Of a DNA stretch of 64,000 nt, positions 27,853-37,258 are shown piece after piece (positions within the stretch are counted from its first letter, which is position 1; each line of letters starts with the position of its first letter). The stretch is from SIAF01 sp046152955 (GTDB lineage Bacteria; Planctomycetota; Planctomycetia; Planctomycetales; Planctomycetaceae). Made by a program: the position numbers and the translations under genes. The notes beneath the pieces are model-generated. The model made no database searches and was not told the DNA's origin. It saw only the letters and a list, made by a program, of their open reading frames with translations. The DNA lies in NCBI GenBank assembly GCA_046152955.1, contig JBJXGA010000270.1, positions 3,596-67,595 of the forward strand. The letters are read 5' to 3'.

Positions 27853-29331
27853 ATGACCTCGACCGCCACCTCCCGAACGGATGCCTCCCTCGCGATCACT
27901 CCTGAGTTTCTGCAACAGCTCGCTCAGATTGTCGGAAGCACGGGGATGCTGACCGAACGGGAAGAGCTCCTGGTGTACGAGTGCGACGGCTACACGATCG
28001 AAAAACAGGTTCCCGACACCGTGGTCTTTCCCACGACGACCGAGCAGGTGGTGGCGATCGTCCGCTTGTGCCATGAGCATCGCGTTCCGTTTGTTCCGCG
28101 GGGGGCGGGAACCAGTCTGGCGGGGGGATGCCTGCCAGTGGGGGGCGGGGTGATGATCGCCCTGACCCGAATGCGGCAGATTCTGGAAGTCAATCTCCGC
28201 GATCGGTATGCGGTTGTAGAACCGGGGCTGGTCAACGTCCACCTGACGAATCACCTCAAAGGAACCGGATGCCATTACGCTCCCGATCCCAGCAGCCAGG
28301 GGGCCTGCACGATTGGAGGCAATTTCGCGACCAACTCGGGCGGGCCGCACACCCTCAAATACGGGGTCACCGTCAATCATGTCCTGGGAGCGGAGCTGGT
28401 CATGCCTGACGGGTCGGTGGCCCGATTCGGCGGCCCCTGCGAAGACTCTCCCGGCTACGACCTCACAGGGCTCTTCGTGGGAAACGAAGGGACGTTTGGG
28501 GTTTGCACAAAAATCTGGGTGCGGCTGACGCGTGATCCAGCGGCCTACCGGACCATGCTGGGGGTCTTCAATTCGGTCCAGGACGCCACGCAGACGATCA
28601 GTAACATCATCGGCGCGGGGATCATTCCCGCCGCATTGGAACTGATGGACCAGGGGATCATCGAAGCGGTCGAAGCGGCGTTTCATTTCGGATTTCCGTT
28701 GGACGCGGCTGCCGTTCTCTTGATCGAAGTGGACGGCCTGGAAGTCGCGGTGGATGACGAAGCGCGAAAGATCCTTGAGATATGCCACGCGACCGGCGCC
28801 CGCGAGGTGCGCTCGGCCAATACTCCCAAGGAACGCCTGTTGTTGTGGAAGTGCCGCAAGCAGGCGTTCGGCGCCATTGGACGGCTCAGCCCCAGCTACT
28901 GCACGCAGGATGGGGTCGTGCCCCGAACGAAGCTGCCGGAAATCCTGGATTTCATCATCGACGTCAGTCGGCGACACGACATCCGGATCGTCAACGTATT
29001 TCATGCCGGGGACGGGAACATCCACCCGATTCTGTTGTTCGACGAGCGCGATCAGGCTCAGGTGCGGCGCGTGCTGCTGGCCAGCGACGAAATTCTCAAC
29101 AAGTGTATCGATCTGGGGGGGAGCGTCACGGGAGAGCACGGGATCGGCGTGGAAAAGATCAACTTCATGAATCGGCTGTTTGCCCCGGCCGACCTGGAGG
29201 TGATGGCCGCCGTTCGAGACGCCTTCAATCCGGACGGATTGTGCAGCCCGATGAAAATGCTCCCCACGGCCGGCGCCTGCGGCATGGAACAGATCGAACG
29301 CACGCATCCCGGACGCCGCGCGGCGCTTTGA
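27853..29331 (+). CDS. glcD: Glycolate oxidase FAD subunit GlcD
   Basis: 492 residues. The start ATG at 27853 is preferred over upstream in-frame options, because similarity begins soon after it. FAD_binding_4 domain with VPFVPRGAGTSLAGGCLPVGGG and GACTIGGNFATNSGGPHTLKYG, then the FAD-linked oxidase C domain with VFHAGDGNIHPILLFD and the terminal GSVTGEHGIGVEKINFMN. GlcD with GlcE and GlcF oxidises glycolate to glyoxylate and passes electrons to the respiratory chain. The three genes lie together on the plus strand, glcE 12 bases downstream. Confidence 0.95.
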   Translation: MTSTATSRTDASLAITPEFLQQLAQIVGSTGMLTEREELLVYECDGYTIEKQVPDTVVFPTTTEQVVAIVRLCHEHRVPFVPRGAGTSLAGGCLPVGGGVMIALTRMRQILEVNLRDRYAVVEPGLVNVHLTNHLKGTGCHYAPDPSSQGACTIGGNFATNSGGPHTLKYGVTVNHVLGAELVMPDGSVARFGGPCEDSPGYDLTGLFVGNEGTFGVCTKIWVRLTRDPAAYRTMLGVFNSVQDATQTISNIIGAGIIPAALELMDQGIIEAVEAAFHFGFPLDAAAVLLIEVDGLEVAVDDEARKILEICHATGAREVRSANTPKERLLLWKCRKQAFGAIGRLSPSYCTQDGVVPRTKLPEILDFIIDVSRRHDIRIVNVFHAGDGNIHPILLFDERDQAQVRRVLLASDEILNKCIDLGGSVTGEHGIGVEKINFMNRLFAPADLEVMAAVRDAFNPDGLCSPMKMLPTAGACGMEQIERTHPGRRAAL

Positions 29332-29343
29332 GGAGTCTCTATC

Positions 29344-30579
29344 TTGTTGGATTTTACTGAAGAAATGACACCGGCGACCGTCAGTGAGTTGGCGCGCAAG
29401 GTTGCCGAGAATGCCTCCCGCGCCGCGCAGCCGATTTATCCTGCCGGGGGGCGGACGGCACTCGCCTGCGGCCGTCCGTCGCGAACACCGGGGATCCTGC
29501 TGTCGACCACCGAGTTGACGAAGGTGATCGACTATCCGGCGCGCGACATGACGATTACCGTCGAAGCGGGGATTCGCCTCACCGAGCTGGCCGCAGTCCT
29601 GGCGACCGAAGGGCAGCGCTTGCCGGTCGACGTCCCGCAGGGGCACCGGGCGACGCTGGGGGGGGCGGTTGCCTGCAACGCCAGCGGAGCGCGGCGGTTC
29701 GGGCTGGGAACGCTGCGGGACTACGTGATCGGCATCGCGGCAGTCGACGCCTCCGGGAAATCGTTCAAAGCCGGGGGGCGCGTCGTCAAAAACGTCGCCG
29801 GGTATGATCTGTGCAAAATGCTCGTCGGATCGCAGGGGACGCTGGCGATCATCACGCAACTGACGCTCAAGCTGAAGCCAGCTCCGCAGGCGTCGCGGCT
29901 CCTGTGGTGCGCTTTCGACCATCTCGATTCGATCGACCAGGCGCTGGAGCGTCTGGGTTCATCGGGTGCGCGGCCGGTGGCCCTGGAACTGCTCAATCCC
30001 GCGGCTGCCGCCAGCGTTGCCCTGGAAGCGGCGCAGGATCTTCCCACGCATCGTCCGGTGCTGTGCCTGGGGGTGGAGGGAACCGACCACGAGACGACTT
30101 GGCAGATCGACACACTACGCAACGAACTCCAGCCGTATGCCCCACACTCGATGACGGTCGTCGCTCCATCAGAGGCCGAGGCAGTTTGGGGGGCGCTGAC
30201 GGAATTCCAGGTAGCGTCCGACGACCCGTTGACGTTCAAGGCCAGCCTGCTTCCGTCGCGCACGGTGGAGTTCGTGCGGCTGGCGAACGAAGCGGGTTGT
30301 TCCATCCAGGCCCACGTGGGGAATGGCATCGTTCGCGGTCACCTTCCCGACAGCGTCACTTCCAGCGACACAGCACGGACCACCCTGGATCCACTGCGGA
30401 ATCTGGCGGAGCGATGCGGTGGGAGTCTGGTGATCGAACACTGCGACAAAGGTTGGAAAGCCGCCCTGTCGGTCCTGGGCGCCCCCGTGGAACCGGCCTG
30501 GCAGTGGATGCGAAAGCTCAAGCAGCAGCTTGATCCCAGGGGACTGCTCAATCCACACCGGCTGTTCGAGTCCCTATAA
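29344..30579 (+). CDS. glcE: Glycolate oxidase FAD-binding subunit GlcE
   Basis: 411 residues starting with TTG at 29344, after GAGGAG in the tail of glcD; an ATG at 29365 is an alternative. FAD-binding domain with IYPAGGRTALACGRPSRTP, then LPVDVPQGHRATLGGAVACN and RVVKNVAGYDLCKMLVGSQG, typical of GlcE. It lacks the FAD-linked oxidase C module, as usual. It partners GlcD and GlcF in the glycolate dehydrogenase complex. Confidence 0.93.
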   Translation: MLDFTEEMTPATVSELARKVAENASRAAQPIYPAGGRTALACGRPSRTPGILLSTTELTKVIDYPARDMTITVEAGIRLTELAAVLATEGQRLPVDVPQGHRATLGGAVACNASGARRFGLGTLRDYVIGIAAVDASGKSFKAGGRVVKNVAGYDLCKMLVGSQGTLAIITQLTLKLKPAPQASRLLWCAFDHLDSIDQALERLGSSGARPVALELLNPAAAASVALEAAQDLPTHRPVLCLGVEGTDHETTWQIDTLRNELQPYAPHSMTVVAPSEAEAVWGALTEFQVASDDPLTFKASLLPSRTVEFVRLANEAGCSIQAHVGNGIVRGHLPDSVTSSDTARTTLDPLRNLAERCGGSLVIEHCDKGWKAALSVLGAPVEPAWQWMRKLKQQLDPRGLLNPHRLFESL

Positions 30580-30639
30580 TTGATTCTGGCCGACCCCTCC
30601 TCGCGGCGCGCCATGTTCCCAGACGATTCGCCCTGACTC

Positions 30640-32019
30640 ATGTCCTCCACGACTCCCGCACTTTCGGCGCCCCTCCCTCCAGCGCCCGGCACGACGCCCG
30701 ATTCTCGCCCCGCTCGGGTGGGGAGCGAGATCGATTACGAAAAATTCCTCGATTGCGTTCACTGCGGATTGTGTACAGCCGCCTGTCCGACCTATTTGGA
30801 GACGGGAGACGAAAACAACAGCCCGCGCGGGCGGATCTACCTGATGCGCTCGGTGGTCGATGGAACGCTGAATTTGACCCCCAAGGTCGAACGGCATCTG
30901 GACCTGTGTCTGGATTGCCGCAGTTGTGAAACGGCCTGCCCCTCGGGTGTGCAGTACGGCCGGCTGATCGAACCGTTCCGGGCCAGTCAGCGCCGTGCCG
31001 AAGCGACCGCCGGCCAGCCCCGGAATCGCGATTGGTTTCACCGGTTCATTCTGTATGGGCTGTTTCCTTCCGCCAAGCGGATGCGGTGGGCGCTCTTTCC
31101 GGCGCGCTGGGCGCAATGGCTGCGTCTGGACCGCCTGGCGGAATGGAGCGGGCTGACGAAGCTGTTGCCAAACCGGCTGCAACGGATGCAGCGGCTGCTC
31201 CCCAGGCTGGTGCCGGGGGGAGCGGCGCTGCCGGAATTCCTGCCGGCGATCGGCCCCCGGAGAGCGCGAGTGGCGCTGTTCACGGGGTGCGTATCCGACG
31301 CTGTCTTTCGGCATGTGAACTGGGCCACCGCGCGGGTTCTACAACAGAACGGGTGCGACGTGGTGGTGCCGCGGAATCAGGCGTGTTGCGGCGCGATCCA
31401 CTACCACAGCGGCGCCGACGTGCCGGCGCTGGAGTTGGCCCGCCGGAACGCCACCGCTTTTGACGGCGCCGGGGTGGATGCCGTGGTGGTCAATGTCGCC
31501 GGGTGCGGGGCGATGCTCAAGGACTACGGACACATCGCGCACGAACTGGAGCCGCACAACGCCCCCCTCACGGCGGCGCTTTCCGGGTGCGCCGGCAAAG
31601 TCCGCGACGTGAATGAGTTCCTGGCGGAACTCGGATTGATCCCCCCCACGGGGGAGATTCGGCTTCGCGCCGTTTACCATGACGCCTGCCATCTGGTGCA
31701 CGCCCAGAAAATCCGCGAGCAGCCGCGCGATTTGCTGTCGAAAATTCCCGGCCTGGAACTGATTCCGATTGCCGAACCGGAGATTTGCTGTGGCGCGGCG
31801 GGGAGTTACAACCTGACCGAGCCGGACATGTCGGATCGACTGGCGGAGCGGAAGTTGAAGAACATCCTGGCGGCGCGCCCACAGGCGGTGATCACCGCCA
31901 ACGTCGGGTGTTCGATGCAGATCCAGGCGGAACTCCGGCAAGCGGGCGCTCCCGTCTGGGTCGCCCACCCCGTCGAACTCTTGGATCTGAGCTATCAGAA
32001 AAAGCAACCGCCGGTCTGA
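30640..32019 (+). CDS. glcF: Glycolate oxidase iron-sulfur subunit GlcF
   Basis: 459 residues. Two 4Fe-4S motifs lie near the N-terminus: CVHCGLCTAACP and CLDCRSCETACP. Two CCG domains follow (CCGAIHYHSGA and CCGAAGSYNL), each with their own cysteine ligands. It passes electrons from the GlcD/GlcE flavins towards quinone. A 60-base gap after glcE suggests one transcript. Confidence 0.95.
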   Translation: MSSTTPALSAPLPPAPGTTPDSRPARVGSEIDYEKFLDCVHCGLCTAACPTYLETGDENNSPRGRIYLMRSVVDGTLNLTPKVERHLDLCLDCRSCETACPSGVQYGRLIEPFRASQRRAEATAGQPRNRDWFHRFILYGLFPSAKRMRWALFPARWAQWLRLDRLAEWSGLTKLLPNRLQRMQRLLPRLVPGGAALPEFLPAIGPRRARVALFTGCVSDAVFRHVNWATARVLQQNGCDVVVPRNQACCGAIHYHSGADVPALELARRNATAFDGAGVDAVVVNVAGCGAMLKDYGHIAHELEPHNAPLTAALSGCAGKVRDVNEFLAELGLIPPTGEIRLRAVYHDACHLVHAQKIREQPRDLLSKIPGLELIPIAEPEICCGAAGSYNLTEPDMSDRLAERKLKNILAARPQAVITANVGCSMQIQAELRQAGAPVWVAHPVELLDLSYQKKQPPV

Positions 32020-32061
32020 CCCGCGTCGTGCCCGTACTTCCCGGATTCATCTCTCGCCATC

Positions 32062-32769
32062 GTGTCTTCGAGCCTCCCCCCTGCCCCGTGCATTCGAGCC
32101 GTCGTGTTTGACCTCGACGGATTGATGTTCAACACCGAGGACATCTTTCAGGAAGTGGGGCACGAAGTGCTCCGGCGACGCGATCGGCGGATGACAGCGG
32201 AGTTGCTGCAGCGGATGATGGGGCGCAGAGCCCCGGAAGCGATTGCCGCGATGATCGAGTATCACGGTCTGACCGATTCTGTCCAGGACTTGATCGATGA
32301 GACGCGGGAGATGTTCTTTGAGTTGGCTGCGGGACGACTGGCCCCCATGCCGGGACTGTTTGGCCTGCTCGATCACATCGAGCGACAATCGCTTCCCAAG
32401 GCAGTCGCCACTTCGTCGGCGCGGCGCTATCTGGAAGAAATTCTGCGGCGCTTCGAACTGCTCGACCGCTTCGACTTCACCCTCACGGCCGAAGACGTCG
32501 AACAGGGCAAACCGCACCCCGAGATCTATCTGACGGCAGCCCGTCGGCTGGCTCTCGCTCCCCCCCAAATGCTCGTTTTGGAGGACAGTCACGTGGGGAG
32601 CCTGGCCGGCGCCCGGGCAGGGGCGGTCGTCGTTTCGGTTCCCACCGATCACAGTCGCGACCAGGATTTCAGCCACGCCACACACGTGGTGGAGCGGCTT
32701 GACGATCCGCTGGTTTTGTCGCTTTTGGCCTCGCCCGCGCCAGACGGTCTTGACGTTTGCCGGTCGTGA
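32062..32769 (+). CDS. HAD-superfamily hydrolase (beta-phosphoglucomutase/phosphatase type)
   Basis: 235 residues with a GTG start at 32062. All HAD motifs are present: nucleophile Asp17 in VVFDLDGLMFNTE, motif II in ATSSARRYLEEIL, the lysine in EQGKPHPEIYL and acidic EDSHVGSLAGARAG. A helical cap follows motif I, as in the subfamily that includes phosphoglycolate phosphatase and beta-phosphoglucomutase. Its position just after glcDEF fits phosphoglycolate phosphatase (making glycolate), but the substrate is not diagnosable. Confidence 0.88.
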   Translation: MSSSLPPAPCIRAVVFDLDGLMFNTEDIFQEVGHEVLRRRDRRMTAELLQRMMGRRAPEAIAAMIEYHGLTDSVQDLIDETREMFFELAAGRLAPMPGLFGLLDHIERQSLPKAVATSSARRYLEEILRRFELLDRFDFTLTAEDVEQGKPHPEIYLTAARRLALAPPQMLVLEDSHVGSLAGARAGAVVVSVPTDHSRDQDFSHATHVVERLDDPLVLSLLASPAPDGLDVCRS

Positions 32770-32939
32770 CTACTATTTTACTGGTCGATTGGCCCTCTTT
32801 CGGCCGGACCCGATGTCCGTGCCGGGGCGACGTGGGTGGTGTGCCCCCTCCTGCTCCTGCTCTGCTATTCCGCGCCGCGGGTGTCACCCTGGGCGATGCA
32901 ATTGAGTAACAATCCATAATTCTCCTTCAGGACGGATCC

Positions 32940-34256
32940 ATGGCGACTGCCGAAGTTTCTTCGCTCCCCTACAAAGTCAAAGACATGACCCTTGCCGAGT
33001 GGGGGCGCAAGGAAATCGAACTGGCCGAGACCGAAATGCCCGGCTTGATGTCGCTCCGGAAGAAATACGGTGCGACGAAACCGCTCCAGGGGGCGCGGAT
33101 CGCCGGCTGTCTGCACATGACGATCCAAACCGCCGTGCTGATCGAGACCCTCACAGCGCTGGGGGCCACGGTCCGCTGGTCGAGTTGCAACATCTTCTCC
33201 ACCCAGGACCATGCCGCGGCAGCGATCGCTCAGGCGGGAATCCCGGTCTTTGCCTGGAAGGAAATGACCGAGGAAGAATTCGACTGGTGCATCGAACAAA
33301 CGCTGTTTTGGGAGAACGGCGAACCGCTCAACATGATTCTCGACGACGGCGGCGATCTCACCGCGATGTGCTACAACCGCTTTCCGGAATTGCTGGCGGG
33401 AATCCGGGGGATCAGCGAAGAGACCACCACCGGCGTTCACCGTCTGTACCAGATGCATTCCCAGGGAAAGCTGGTGCATCCAACGATCAACGTCAACGAC
33501 TCGGTCACCAAAAGCAAATTCGACAACCTGTACGGTTGCCGCGAATCTCTGGCGGACGGGATCAAACGGGCGACCGACATCATGGTCGCGGGCAAGATTG
33601 TGGTCGTCTGCGGGTATGGAGACGTGGGCAAAGGTTCAGCGCATTCCATGCGGAGCCTGGGGGCGCGGGTGATCATCACCGAGATCGACCCCATCAACGC
33701 TCTGCAAGCGGCGATGGAAGGTTACCAGGTGACCACGATGGAAGAGGCGGCCCCCATGGGGGACATTTTCGTCACCGCCACCGGTTGCGTCGACGTAATT
33801 CGCCGCGAGCATCTGGACGTAATGAAGAACGAGGCGATCGTCTGCAACATCGGCCATTTTGACTCCGAGATCGAAATCGCCTATCTCAAGAATCGCCCGG
33901 ACATTCGGCGGGTGAACATCAAGCCGCAGGTTGACAAATTCGTCTATCCCAACGGCAAGGCGATCCTGGTGCTGGCTGAAGGAAGGCTGGTGAACCTGGG
34001 TTGCGCCACCGGCCACCCCTCGTTCGTGATGTCCAACAGTTTTACGAACCAGGTTTTGGCTCAAATGGCGCTGTGGGACTCGAAAGCCAAGTTCGAGGTG
34101 GGGGTCCACATGCTCCCCAAAAAGCTGGATGAAGAGGTCGCCCGACTGCATTTGGACAAGCTGGGGGTCAAATTGACCCGGCTGAATGCCAAACAGGCGG
34201 ATTACCTGAGTGTCTCGGTGGAAGGCCCCTACAAACCGGAGCATTACCGCTACTGA
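32940..34256 (+). CDS. ahcY: Adenosylhomocysteinase AhcY
   Basis: 438 residues. It hydrolyses S-adenosylhomocysteine to adenosine and homocysteine using NAD, and clears the by-product of methyltransferases. Conserved stretches include GCLHMTIQTAVLIETL, SSCNIFSTQDHAAAAI, EETTTGVHRLYQM, the NAD-binding GYGDVGKGSAHSM and the C-terminal KPEHYRY. Length matches the family. Monocistronic. No SAH-riboswitch pattern could be matched in the 170 bases upstream. Confidence 0.98.
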   Translation: MATAEVSSLPYKVKDMTLAEWGRKEIELAETEMPGLMSLRKKYGATKPLQGARIAGCLHMTIQTAVLIETLTALGATVRWSSCNIFSTQDHAAAAIAQAGIPVFAWKEMTEEEFDWCIEQTLFWENGEPLNMILDDGGDLTAMCYNRFPELLAGIRGISEETTTGVHRLYQMHSQGKLVHPTINVNDSVTKSKFDNLYGCRESLADGIKRATDIMVAGKIVVVCGYGDVGKGSAHSMRSLGARVIITEIDPINALQAAMEGYQVTTMEEAAPMGDIFVTATGCVDVIRREHLDVMKNEAIVCNIGHFDSEIEIAYLKNRPDIRRVNIKPQVDKFVYPNGKAILVLAEGRLVNLGCATGHPSFVMSNSFTNQVLAQMALWDSKAKFEVGVHMLPKKLDEEVARLHLDKLGVKLTRLNAKQADYLSVSVEGPYKPEHYRY

Positions 34257-34403
34257 GCCGCCTCCCTTCCGGACCGGGGGACCGCGAAATCGATGTTTCT
34301 GCCGAGAGCGGTTGTCAATCGCTTCCGACCTCCCTAAAATCGCTGGTTCCCCCCGGCATGGGCCGGGATCCGGGTTCGTCAGGGACAGTGCGCAGAGTGT
34401 GGC

Positions 34404-35891
34404 ATGTTTGAGGGAATCACCAAAGGTCTGGAAGCGGCCTTGTCGTTTTTTGGCGGTCAGGGAAAGCTGACCGAGAAAAACGTGCAGGACGGCCTGATGG
34501 CAGTCCAGCAGGCGCTGCTCGAAGCCGACGTGCAATTCGCCGTCGCCCGCGATTTTACTGCGCGGGTCGCCCAGCAGGCGATCGGTACGGAAGTCCTCAA
34601 GTCGCTGAGGCCCCGCGAGCAGTTCATCGGCATCGTCCATCAGGAACTGGTCAACCTGATGGGGCCGGTGGATCACGACTTGCACGTCAAGCGCGGGGAA
34701 TTGACCGTGCTGATGCTGTGCGGTCTGCAGGGAAGCGGCAAGACGACGACCTGCGGTAAATTGGCCAAGATGCTGCTGGAGTCGGGGGTGCGGCCAATGC
34801 TGGTCGCCGCCGACATGCAGCGCCCCGCCGCGATCGAACAACTTCGGATCATCGGCGCCCAGCTTGGCGTGCCGGTCCACAGCGAAGCTCCTGGCGCAAA
34901 TCCGGTGGTGGTGTGCCAAAACGGCGTCGCGGCGGCGCGGAAGGCCGCCGACGTGGATGTCGTGATTCTGGACACCGCCGGGCGTTTGCACGTTGATGCC
35001 GATTTGATGCGGGAGATCGAACAGATCGACCTGAAAGTCGGTCCGCACCAGATTCTGCTGGTGTGCGACGCAATGACCGGCCAGGACGCCGTCAACTCGG
35101 CCAAAGCGTTCAATGATGCCCTGGAGCTGGACGGGGTGATCCTGACCAAACTCGATGGCGACGCCCGGGGTGGAGCGGCGCTGTCGGTGAAAGCGGTCAC
35201 GGGGGTTCCGATCAAGTTCATTGGCGTGGGGGAACAGCTCGAAAAACTCGAGCCGTTCCATCCCGACCGGATGGCGGGCCGCATCCTGGGAATGGGAGAC
35301 GTTCTCAGCCTGGTCGAAAAGGCGCAAAAGGAGTTCAACGCCGAACAACTTGCCCTGCAGCAGGAAAAGATGAAGCAGGGGAAGTTCACGCTGATGGACT
35401 TCAAGGAGCAGATGGGGGCGATCCGCAAGATGGGCCCGCTGACCGAAATCATGAAGATGATTCCGGGAATGGGCCGCTTTTCGGAAATGCTCGGTTCGCA
35501 GGACATCGACGCCGAACAGGATTTGTCCCAGATCGAGGGGATGATCAATTCGATGACTCCCCGCGAGCGCGAGAATCCCGAATTGATCGACATCAGTCGC
35601 CGCCGCCGGATCGCCGACGGCAGCGGGACGAATCCCTCGGACGTCAACAAGCTGATCAAGGACTTCTCGGCGATGTCCGGAATGATGCAGCAGATGGCCG
35701 GACAGAGCCGCTGGCAGCAGATGCGCCAACTCCGGCAAATGGCCGACAGCGGGATGCTGGACCCTGGGGCGCAGATTGGGTCACAAAAGCAGCGGAGCGC
35801 CCGCGGCCCGCTCGACAAAAAGGCCTACGAAGACAAAAAGAAACGCCTCCGCAAAGAGGCCAAAAAGCAACGCAAGAAAAACCGGCGGTGA
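34404..35891 (+). CDS. ffh: Signal recognition particle protein Ffh
   Basis: 495 residues. GTPase NG domain (GLQGSGKTTTCGKLAK, DTAGRLHVD, TKLDGDARGGAALS) then a Met-rich M domain with MGPLTEIMKMIPGMGRF for signal-peptide and 4.5S RNA binding. It targets ribosomes with nascent membrane proteins to the translocon. The Lys/Arg-rich C-terminal tail is long. It starts the ffh-rpsP-trmD-rplS run. No 4.5S RNA gene was seen in the window. Confidence 0.98.
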   Translation: MFEGITKGLEAALSFFGGQGKLTEKNVQDGLMAVQQALLEADVQFAVARDFTARVAQQAIGTEVLKSLRPREQFIGIVHQELVNLMGPVDHDLHVKRGELTVLMLCGLQGSGKTTTCGKLAKMLLESGVRPMLVAADMQRPAAIEQLRIIGAQLGVPVHSEAPGANPVVVCQNGVAAARKAADVDVVILDTAGRLHVDADLMREIEQIDLKVGPHQILLVCDAMTGQDAVNSAKAFNDALELDGVILTKLDGDARGGAALSVKAVTGVPIKFIGVGEQLEKLEPFHPDRMAGRILGMGDVLSLVEKAQKEFNAEQLALQQEKMKQGKFTLMDFKEQMGAIRKMGPLTEIMKMIPGMGRFSEMLGSQDIDAEQDLSQIEGMINSMTPRERENPELIDISRRRRIADGSGTNPSDVNKLIKDFSAMSGMMQQMAGQSRWQQMRQLRQMADSGMLDPGAQIGSQKQRSARGPLDKKAYEDKKKRLRKEAKKQRKKNRR

Positions 35892-35994
35892 CCGCAACAG
35901 GGGAACCGGCTATGCCCCTTGCCCACCATCGCCTGAACCGTCCATTTACGCATCCAAAACCCACACACATTTTTTGTTTCTCAAGGAGTTTCGC

Positions 35995-36360
35995 GTGTCA
36001 GTTCGAATTCGCATGAAAATGACCGGTCGCAAGCACCAGCCGTTTTTCCGCATCTGCGTCATCGACCGCCAGAAGTCGCGGGATGGACTGCCGATCGAGG
36101 AAGTCGGCACCTATGATCCGATGGTCAAGGTGAAGTCCCAGCGGGTCAAACTCAATCTGGAGCGGATCGAGTATTGGATGTCGGTCGGCGCGCTCCCCAG
36201 CGACCGCGTCGCGACGCTGATCAAGAAAGTCAAGAACAACAAGTTCGGCGCGCCGCTGCCGGCTCCCGAACGCAAAACCCCCAAGCCTCTCCCCGTCGCG
36301 GAAGCGCCCGCAGATTCCCCGTCAGAAGACGCGGCGCCCGCTGAGGAGAGCGGCTCCTGA
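35995..36360 (+). CDS. rpsP: Ribosomal protein bS16
   Basis: 121 residues with a GTG start at 35995, seven bases after AAGGAG; the frame is open upstream into ffh. Core residues 1-85 match S16 (SVRIRMKMTGRKHQPFFRI, then EEVGTYDPM and LERIEYWMSVGA). An extra acidic, Pro/Ala-rich C-terminal tail of about 35 residues is unusual. It is part of the small-subunit central assembly. The gene follows ffh by 103 bases. Confidence 0.95.
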   Translation: MSVRIRMKMTGRKHQPFFRICVIDRQKSRDGLPIEEVGTYDPMVKVKSQRVKLNLERIEYWMSVGALPSDRVATLIKKVKNNKFGAPLPAPERKTPKPLPVAEAPADSPSEDAAPAEESGS

Positions 36361-36480
36361 TCGCAATGGTTTTTTCCCCCGTTTCTCGGCGGCACCCCCA
36401 GACTCCCCTGGGATTGATCGTCGCCGAGCCGGTTTTTTTCAAGCCCAGTCTGGCGACCGTGGAAGCGAGCTTCCCGGCGG

Positions 36481-37227
36481 ATGTTCATGCGGATCGACCT
36501 GCTCACCCTCTTTCCCGATTTGTTTGAGAGCTATCTTCAGCAGAGCCTGCTGAAGAAGGGGATCGATCGTGGACTGATGGAAGTGCATCGCTGGAACTTT
36601 CGGAACTGGGCGCAGGACAAGCACCAATCGGTGGACGACAAACCGTACGGCGGCGGGCCGGGAATGCTCTTGTGCTGCCAGCCGGTGTTTGACTGCGTGG
36701 AAGCGGTCCAGCGCGAGGGGGATGCACCGGGACGCCTGGTGATGCTGACCCCCCAGGGGCGCCGCCTCGACCAGGAACTGGTGGCCCGCCTGGCGGACGA
36801 ACCTCGACTGCTCCTCTTGTGCGGTCGTTACGAAGGGTTCGACGACCGCATCCGGGAGGGATTGCAGCCCTGGGAGATTTCGGTCGGAGATTTTGTGACC
36901 AATGGCGGGGAAGTTCCGGCGATGGTCGTCATCGACGCGGTGATGCGTCTGATCCCCGGCATGCTCGGCGACGACGCCAGCATTCGCGAAGAATCGTTCG
37001 CCCAGGGAGACTTACTGGAGTATCCTCAATACACACGCCCGCGTGAGTTTCGCGGGATGCAGGTTCCGGAAGTGCTCGTGAACGGCAATCACCAGGAAAT
37101 CTCCGCCTGGCGACGCCAATCGAGTCAGGAGCGGACCAGCGCCCGTCGCCCAACCGCGGCGAATTCTGAAGCCCCTACCGTCGCCGGCCGTCCGGCGAGT
37201 CCCATGACGGCCCCTCGACACCCCTGA
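36481..37227 (+). CDS. trmD: tRNA (guanine37-N1)-methyltransferase TrmD
   Basis: 248 residues. It methylates G37 next to the anticodon with SAM, preventing +1 frameshifting. Knot-fold signatures are clear: RIDLLTLFPDLFESYL, DDKPYGGGPGM, LLLLCGRYEGFDDRI, and ISVGDFVTNGGEVPAMV. The last 30 residues (Arg/Ser/Thr/Pro-rich) are a family-atypical tail. Usually rimM lies between rpsP and trmD; here only 120 non-coding bases separate them. Confidence 0.97.
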   Translation: MFMRIDLLTLFPDLFESYLQQSLLKKGIDRGLMEVHRWNFRNWAQDKHQSVDDKPYGGGPGMLLCCQPVFDCVEAVQREGDAPGRLVMLTPQGRRLDQELVARLADEPRLLLLCGRYEGFDDRIREGLQPWEISVGDFVTNGGEVPAMVVIDAVMRLIPGMLGDDASIREESFAQGDLLEYPQYTRPREFRGMQVPEVLVNGNHQEISAWRRQSSQERTSARRPTAANSEAPTVAGRPASPMTAPRHP

Positions 37228-37258
37228 CACCAACCCATTTTTGAAAGGACTATGTGCC

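Noticed and set aside
27754..29922. A 722-codon minus-strand ORF opposite glcD and glcE.
   Set aside because: It is antisense to well-identified glcD; no family signature occurs.
32770..32939. Possible S-adenosylhomocysteine riboswitch before ahcY.
   Set aside because: The conserved core bases could not be matched; it is only a short GC-rich leader by eye.
33636..35738. A 700-codon minus-strand ORF opposite ahcY and ffh.
   Set aside because: A shadow of two confident genes, rich in His and Leu from the reverse frame.
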